A DNA stretch of 64,000 bases. Origin: an uncultured Clostridia bacterium (GTDB lineage: Bacteria; Bacillota; Clostridia; Oscillospirales; Acutalibacteraceae). Where the stretch lies: positions 1-64,000 of the forward strand of contig CAMHAH010000001.1 of NCBI GenBank assembly GCA_946183365.1, given 5' to 3'. Below the pieces are notes generated by a model that worked only from the letters and a program-made list of their open reading frames with translations, was not told the origin of the DNA and did not search any database. The position numbers and the translations under genes were made by a program. Positions within the stretch are counted from its first letter, which is position 1. Each line of letters starts with the position of its first letter. Positions 58,808 to 64,000 of this stretch are shown here, piece by piece.

Positions 58808-61800
58808 TCACCATACCTTTACCTCGGCGCTGTGGCGAATAGAATAGATCAGACACTCCTTGACCGGCAGCCCCAGACACTGTGTGAGAGCGTCCTTATA
58901 CAGCATGAGCTGCTCACTGTACATTTCGGCAAGCTCAGAGGGATGCTTAACACTATCGGTCTTATAGTCTACGATAACGAGCTCGCCATCCTCGACGAAG
59001 GCAAGATCGACCGCGCCCTGTAATATGACGGGCTCGTCCTTATATCGTTCGTCTATATCGGGGTCGACCCTGACAGCGGGTATCTTGATATTGAACCTGT
59101 ATTCCTTATAGACCTTGTCGGACTTAAGACAACGCGTAACGAGAGGGCTGTTGATAAAGCTCTCGGCGCGCTCTAAATCAATACTCTCAGCCTGAGCCGA
59201 CGTTAGATAGCCGCCGTCGGTCAAAGCCCTGAGCTGAGCAGAGATATCCGCCCGAGCCAAGGAGAAATCTGCAAATTGCATGAACGCGTGCAGGGCTGTA
59301 CCCTTCTCGGCAGAGGTGAGCCGCTCATTTTGAAGAAAAGCGGGACGCGAGAGGTATCTGTCATAGCTCTTGTCTGAGAAGCGGTGAGAGAGCGCCGACG
59401 CCGCTACCTTTACGGGCAGGCCGCGCAGTCCGTCATAAGGATATATAAAATCAACGTTTTTCTTAAGCTCTTTTATAAGAGCGCTGTCTGCTTTGATAAC
59501 AGGTAAGGTATCCGATACCTCGTCGGTCTGTTCGTTATCGGTATCGAAGGGAGTATCTATCACCCGACAAAGCATTTTGAAGCTGCTTTCGCGTTCATAA
59601 TTCGTCTCGACAGCGGCGTAGTCCCTGATGGGCTGCCCGTCGGGATGGAGCAGAGCGCACATAACGATCCACTCTGAGAGCGAAGAAGCCGAGCGAACCG
59701 CGAACGGAGATATGGTTCTCTGTCCCGCGAGCTTCTTTGACGCCGCGGAGATATGGCTCACGGCAGAGCGCGACGGAGTAGAGACCATAATCAGCTTCTG
59801 TTTAGCTCGGGTCATGGCTACATACAGCACCCTGAGTTCCTCGCTCATCTCGTCTCTTACAAGCTCCATACCTACAGCCGTGCGCGGCATTGTATTATAG
59901 CTGACCGACAGAGCGGGATCATAGAGCTTCTGGGCGTAGCCGCAGCGAGAGTGCAGCAGGACCGACTTAGACGCGTCGGATATGAACCGACGCGCTGTAT
60001 TGGCGATAAAGCAGACAGGAAATTCGAGACCCTTTGAGGCGTGAACGGTCATCAGCTCAACGCCGAAGTCGCCGCCGCTCTGTGATACCGCTGAGGGCAG
60101 GTCTGAGCCGTCCTCGATAAGACGGTCAAGATAGTTTATGAATGACGATAAGCCCCTGTGGGTATTCTGTTCAAACGAACGCGCGTAATCGAGAAGCATA
60201 CGCAGGTTGTCTGCCGCCGCTCCCGAGCTGTCTGTAGCAGATACCACAGACATGAAAGCCGAGCGCTCATATATCACGGTGATAAGCCTGTACAGCGGCA
60301 TTGTCGCCGATAGTCCGCGGTAATATGAGAGCTCAGAGAGAAAGCTCCTGCTCTTTTCATTGCCGCGCTCAGCGTCAAGGGTCACAGCCGAGTACAGAGA
60401 GCCGTGCTTCTTCCCTACCCTGACGCGGGCGAGGTCATCCTCATCGAACGCGAACACGGGGCTCATCAAGACTGACAGCAACTCGATATCAAGAGCGGGG
60501 TTGTTGATGACCCTCAAGAGATTGGTCATGAGCATTATCTCACGCGCTCCGAGAAAGCCCGCTCGGCTCTCTGTATGAGCGTGGATGCCGTACAGCTCGA
60601 AAACCTCTCGATATACCGCTCCGTAGGCTGAGATATTGCGCATGAGCACAGCGAAATCGCTGTAGGCCGCGGGTCGGTAGGTATCGCCGTCCTTAATAAG
60701 ATATCTGTCCGCCACAAGCTGATGGATACGCTCGGCTATGAAACGAGCCTCGGCAACAGCGGCGTCAGTCTCACCGACCGCCTCTTTGTCAATTATGTAA
60801 AGCTCTGTTTCGGGCTCGCGCTGAGGATCGTAAGGAGTGCCGACAAAGAGCTTTTCTTCATCATTGTAATCTATATCGCCGACCGCCTCGGACATGAGCC
60901 TCTCAAAGAAGAAGTTAACACAGTCAAGTATCGGCTCGGCGCTTCTGAAATTCTTTTCGAGAATTATTTTAGCGGGATAACCGGGATTATTCGGATCATA
61001 CAGAACAGCATTGTTTTTTCTGCTAAGGAATAATTCGGGCATAGCCTGACGAAAGCCGTAGATGCTCTGCTTCACGTCGCCGACCACAAACAGGTTCTCT
61101 TCATTATGAGAGATAGACTTGAATATGGCGTCCTGTACCTCGTTCGCGTCCTGATACTCATCGACCATGATACAGTCGAAGCGCGCGGCTATCTCGTCAG
61201 CCGTCTCGGTGGGCTTCATAGTCTCTTTGTCTATAACAAGGCTCAATACCCAATGCTCGATATCGGAGTAATCGGCAATACCGCGCTCCTTTTTGAGCAT
61301 AGAGAAACAGCGGTCGAATTCATTTACCGCCTTGAATATCTCCTCGGCGTAATCCTTGAGCCGCTCGATATCATAAAGGCACATATCGGCCTGCTGGGCA
61401 TAGAGCTTCTGCAGGGTCTTAACGGTATCCTTGAACATATCTCTGGCTGAAGCCGCCGCGACTTTAAGAGGGTTATCCTTATAGCCCTTGGGGGTAGTCA
61501 GCCTGCCGGCGTCAAATGAAAGCAAAACGTCGCGGATGCCATCCCAGCTGCCGCCGACAGCCCCTTTAAGGCGGTCGGTGAACACACGATAGCTGTCAAA
61601 AAGCGGGAACAGCTTATCATAGAGCTTGTCGTCAAGCGATACGGCGTCTATACCGCGCTGATACAACAGCTCCAGATACTCAGCCGCCTCGCGGGTATAC
61701 TCGCCGATTATCCTGCCCCATATCGTGTCGGATACGTCGGTGAAATCGGTATAGTAAGAGAGCTTCTCAGCCATCCATTTATCGGGGAATGGATGAGAAC

Positions 61801-62347
61801 GCAGAAAATCATAGAGCTTATATATATTATCTTCAAGCCGACTGTCGTCTCGCGCTGTAGCGAAGGTCTCGACAAGTCGGTGGAATTTTGGGTCAGCCTC
61901 GGTGTATAGGGTGTCGAGAGTGAGACGCATAGCGTCTGAACGAAGAACGCTGAGCTCGCCGTCGTCAGCGATTCGGATGTTTCTGTCTATATCCAGCAGA
62001 TAGAAATATTCCTTTACGACCGACATACAAAAGGAGTCTACCGTAGATATCTGAGCTTTAGACAGCAGGCTCTGCTGTCTTAAAAGAAACGGATTTGACG
62101 GGTCGTTGCGGATACACTTTGAGATAGCCTCTCTGAGGCGTGTTCTCAGCTCGGCGGCAGCCTTGCGGGTATATGTGACTACCAAGAGACGGTCGGCGTC
62201 AACGCCGTTCTCGGTATCGGTGATAAGGCGGATAACACGCTCGACCAATACAGCTGTCTTGCCTGAGCCGGCGGCGGCGGATACTATGACTGAGCCGCCT
62301 CGCGCTTCTATAGCGTTCTTCTGATTATCGGTCCACTTGCGTTCCAT
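58808..62347 (-). CDS. addA: ATP-dependent helicase/nuclease subunit A
   Basis: A 1179-residue UvrD-type helicase plus nuclease of the AddAB (RexAB) double-strand-break repair complex, the Firmicute counterpart of RecBCD. Walker A VSAAAGSGKTAVLVERV (~19-35), motif Ia TYTRKAAAELRTRLR, Walker B DYSDIEHWVL and FDCIMVDEYQDANEVQ, motif III GDVKQSIYGFRQA, motif V VMTVHASKGLEFPVCF-type region, and the C-terminal nuclease motif LVIVDYKTDS (~1120). The ATG at 62347 follows gaggagg and overlaps addB by 23 nt. Confidence 0.96.
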   Translation of the reverse strand: MERKWTDNQKNAIEARGGSVIVSAAAGSGKTAVLVERVIRLITDTENGVDADRLLVVTYTRKAAAELRTRLREAISKCIRNDPSNPFLLRQQSLLSKAQISTVDSFCMSVVKEYFYLLDIDRNIRIADDGELSVLRSDAMRLTLDTLYTEADPKFHRLVETFATARDDSRLEDNIYKLYDFLRSHPFPDKWMAEKLSYYTDFTDVSDTIWGRIIGEYTREAAEYLELLYQRGIDAVSLDDKLYDKLFPLFDSYRVFTDRLKGAVGGSWDGIRDVLLSFDAGRLTTPKGYKDNPLKVAAASARDMFKDTVKTLQKLYAQQADMCLYDIERLKDYAEEIFKAVNEFDRCFSMLKKERGIADYSDIEHWVLSLVIDKETMKPTETADEIAARFDCIMVDEYQDANEVQDAIFKSISHNEENLFVVGDVKQSIYGFRQAMPELFLSRKNNAVLYDPNNPGYPAKIILEKNFRSAEPILDCVNFFFERLMSEAVGDIDYNDEEKLFVGTPYDPQREPETELYIIDKEAVGETDAAVAEARFIAERIHQLVADRYLIKDGDTYRPAAYSDFAVLMRNISAYGAVYREVFELYGIHAHTESRAGFLGAREIMLMTNLLRVINNPALDIELLSVLMSPVFAFDEDDLARVRVGKKHGSLYSAVTLDAERGNEKSRSFLSELSYYRGLSATMPLYRLITVIYERSAFMSVVSATDSSGAAADNLRMLLDYARSFEQNTHRGLSSFINYLDRLIEDGSDLPSAVSQSGGDFGVELMTVHASKGLEFPVCFIANTARRFISDASKSVLLHSRCGYAQKLYDPALSVSYNTMPRTAVGMELVRDEMSEELRVLYVAMTRAKQKLIMVSTPSRSAVSHISAASKKLAGQRTISPFAVRSASSLSEWIVMCALLHPDGQPIRDYAAVETNYERESSFKMLCRVIDTPFDTDNEQTDEVSDTLPVIKADSALIKELKKNVDFIYPYDGLRGLPVKVAASALSHRFSDKSYDRYLSRPAFLQNERLTSAEKGTALHAFMQFADFSLARADISAQLRALTDGGYLTSAQAESIDLERAESFINSPLVTRCLKSDKVYKEYRFNIKIPAVRVDPDIDERYKDEPVILQGAVDLAFVEDGELVIVDYKTDSVKHPSELAEMYSEQLMLYKDALTQCLGLPVKECLIYSIRHSAEVKVW

Positions 62348-64000
62348 CGGGCTCCTCCTCTCTCTCAAGATCATCGTATACCTCGTCGGCTGACATATCG
62401 ACAGCCTCGCGGCATGGGTCGCTGTCCTCACGCAGACAAACCGCGTTATACTTACAATAAGCGCAGCCGTCATATTTGCCGCCTTTGAGCGGCAGCGCGG
62501 CTACGTCGCCGTCATACAGCGACTGAACCATCCGAGACATCAATACGTCTATACGGCGGAATATGGCTCCAAGCTGCTCTAAGGTCGCCAAGCTGCCCGC
62601 CGAGGCGGTAACGGTACCTTCCTTGAGCTTAGCGGGGATGAATATGCCCTGTCCATCGTGCTCCATGTGCTCGATAACATCGGCGTCGTTGAGTATAACG
62701 CCCTTCATGGCATATTTTTTCAGCACCTCTGAGCGTATCTTGGCCTCGGGGGTATCGCGGTCGGCGGAGACGTTCGGAGCTACGGCGGGCATATAGAGAA
62801 CACCCGCGGGGGTGATCTCTCCGTACCTATCCACACCGTTCTCACGGATAGCGTACAGATATATGAACATCTGTAAATTGAGACCGTAGATGATATCGCT
62901 CAGATTGAATTCCTTTGTGCCGGTCTTATAATCGACGACGCGGATATAGCTCTCACCGTCCGCGTCACAGCGGTCTACACGGTCTACGCTGCCGCGAACC
63001 GTAAGGCTGAGACCGCCCTTGAGGGGCACTGTATAGGACGGGATATCATCACCTACGCCGAGCTCAAAATCAACGGGGGTAAAATCGCTCTGAGACAGCT
63101 CGGATATCATATGCGCGACCAGCTTTGTCGCGGTGGATTTGATGCGTGTAAGCAGATATATGAAGCGGCTTGTCTTGCCCTCTTTGCCGCCGAAATGGGT
63201 ATCTATGTATTCATCGAGGATATCGGAGATTATCTCATGTATCCTGCTGTCGGTCATATCACAGTATTCCTCGCGCGAGTATGTACCGAAAAAGACCTCA
63301 AAGATATGGTGCATAAGAGTGCCGTATTCAAGAGCGTCTACAGCGGCTCTGCGGCGTTCTCTTATCTTAAGTCCGTACTCGCAGAAATATCTGAACGGAC
63401 ATTTATGATATACGTCTATCTTGGTAGATGACAGGCTCATGTTCTCTCCGAAGAGCTCGCGGGTAAGCTTGATATCTTTGATACGGCGGGCGCTGCGGTT
63501 CATCACCGCCTCTATAGAGCCTATGACATCGCCGTACTCCTCGTCCTGACTGAAATAATCCTTAAGCGCCGCTATGTCGTCCGACTGAGAGCGATAGCGG
63601 CTGATAAGATAATCAAAGGCGGCTCTCTTGCTGCCGATACGCTGCTCAACAGGTACAAGGTCGTAGTTCAAAAACGAACGCTCGGGCAAGCTGAGCTCAA
63701 GCTCCGATATTATATCGGAAGGCGACAACACCTCGCCCCTCATATCGGCGGAGGGATAAGAGACATAGAGCCTCTCGGCCGCTGCGGTGACAGCGGAGTA
63801 AGCGTAGTAACGCTCGGTAGCTATGAGCTCCTCGACGGTATCGGACAAGGGCAGGTCAAAGACCTCTTTGAGCCGGACCCTCTCGTCGTCGGTGAACACT
63901 CCGGCCTCGACGGGTACGCGCGGGAACTCTCCGTCTACCGCTCCCACTATAAAGACGATCTTTTTATCCGATATCAAAGTTCGGTCGGCTGTAGAGAAGT
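62325..64000 (-). CDS. addB: ATP-dependent nuclease subunit B, 3' part
   Basis: Partial: the reading frame is open to the window edge, so at least 558 C-terminal residues of a ~1150-residue AddB are seen. Visible are the helicase-fold end (KIVFIVGAVDGEFPRV), the nuclease domain and the iron-sulfur staple cysteines: CPFRYFCEYGLK upstream, and CAYCKYNAVC with a nearby C near the end. The nuclease core motif is VVDYKTGTKEFNLS. AddB directs Chi recognition and degrades one strand. It overlaps addA, as usual for the addBA operon. Confidence 0.93.
   Translation of the reverse strand, partial: FSTADRTLISDKKIVFIVGAVDGEFPRVPVEAGVFTDDERVRLKEVFDLPLSDTVEELIATERYYAYSAVTAAAERLYVSYPSADMRGEVLSPSDIISELELSLPERSFLNYDLVPVEQRIGSKRAAFDYLISRYRSQSDDIAALKDYFSQDEEYGDVIGSIEAVMNRSARRIKDIKLTRELFGENMSLSSTKIDVYHKCPFRYFCEYGLKIRERRRAAVDALEYGTLMHHIFEVFFGTYSREEYCDMTDSRIHEIISDILDEYIDTHFGGKEGKTSRFIYLLTRIKSTATKLVAHMISELSQSDFTPVDFELGVGDDIPSYTVPLKGGLSLTVRGSVDRVDRCDADGESYIRVVDYKTGTKEFNLSDIIYGLNLQMFIYLYAIRENGVDRYGEITPAGVLYMPAVAPNVSADRDTPEAKIRSEVLKKYAMKGVILNDADVIEHMEHDGQGIFIPAKLKEGTVTASAGSLATLEQLGAIFRRIDVLMSRMVQSLYDGDVAALPLKGGKYDGCAYCKYNAVCLREDSDPCREAVDMSADEVYDDLEREEEPDGTQVDR

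Overview
The window looks like a chromosome segment of a spore-forming, low- to mid-GC Firmicute of the gut Clostridia (Oscillospiraceae/Ruminococcus type). The evidence is a Spo0A-SpoIVB pair, a BofA-like protein, a SpoIVFB-like M50 protease, a type A RNase P RNA, AddAB, a second gyrase-like topoisomerase pair and a glgB gene. No species can be named from sequence alone.

Layout. 1-8.9 kb: two copies of a palindromic intergenic repeat, an AI-2E-type membrane protein, a small XRE regulator, RNase P RNA downstream of cca, then spoIVB and spo0A (with tandem 0A boxes), a membrane acyltransferase facing an XRE regulator across a palindromic operator, a DUF4364-like regulator and bofA. 8.9-16.4 kb: secG, parC-type, parE-type, uvrB and radC, all on the minus strand. 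16.6-38.7 kb: a 22-kb minus-strand locus described below. 39.0-41.7 kb: a small phage-like cassette (tail-type LRR protein, two small proteins and a holin-like protein) flanked by two near-identical palindromes. 41.9-45.2 kb: two FAD oxidoreductases and a small-multidrug-export-type membrane protein. 45.3-51.4 kb: a tightly overlapping plus-strand run with VanZ, MATE, a bitopic protein, the M50 protease, two radical-SAM-associated proteins and a HAD phosphatase. 51.6-64 kb: tRNA-Ser with partial duplications, a MATE-HATPase fusion, an L,D-transpeptidase lipoprotein, a PP2C (RsbU/SpoIIE-like) phosphatase, glgB, addA and the 3' part of addB.

The most interesting region is 16.6-38.7 kb. Two SipW-type signal peptidases bracket a set of exported proteins whose N-terminal membrane segments end in the SipW-substrate style (AWF/SWF). 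At least six of these share two further sequence signatures and appear paralogous. The locus also has a 1787-residue surface protein with InlB-type repeats, a 998-residue protein with an apparent CBM26-like starch-binding insertion, a membrane-anchored McrB-like AAA+ ATPase, and a long coiled-coil partner resembling DUF2357/McrC-side proteins but without a visible nuclease. I read it as an undescribed surface fibre or adhesion system in which an McrB-like ATPase pair has been recruited to export or assembly. That role is inference; the gene content and motifs are visible in the sequence.

Repeats: three full copies and two solo arms of a ~155-bp imperfect palindrome, two copies of a second dispersed repeat, and one small Ruminococcaceae-style hairpin repeat inside the locus. 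No CRISPR array, rRNA or intact transposase was seen.
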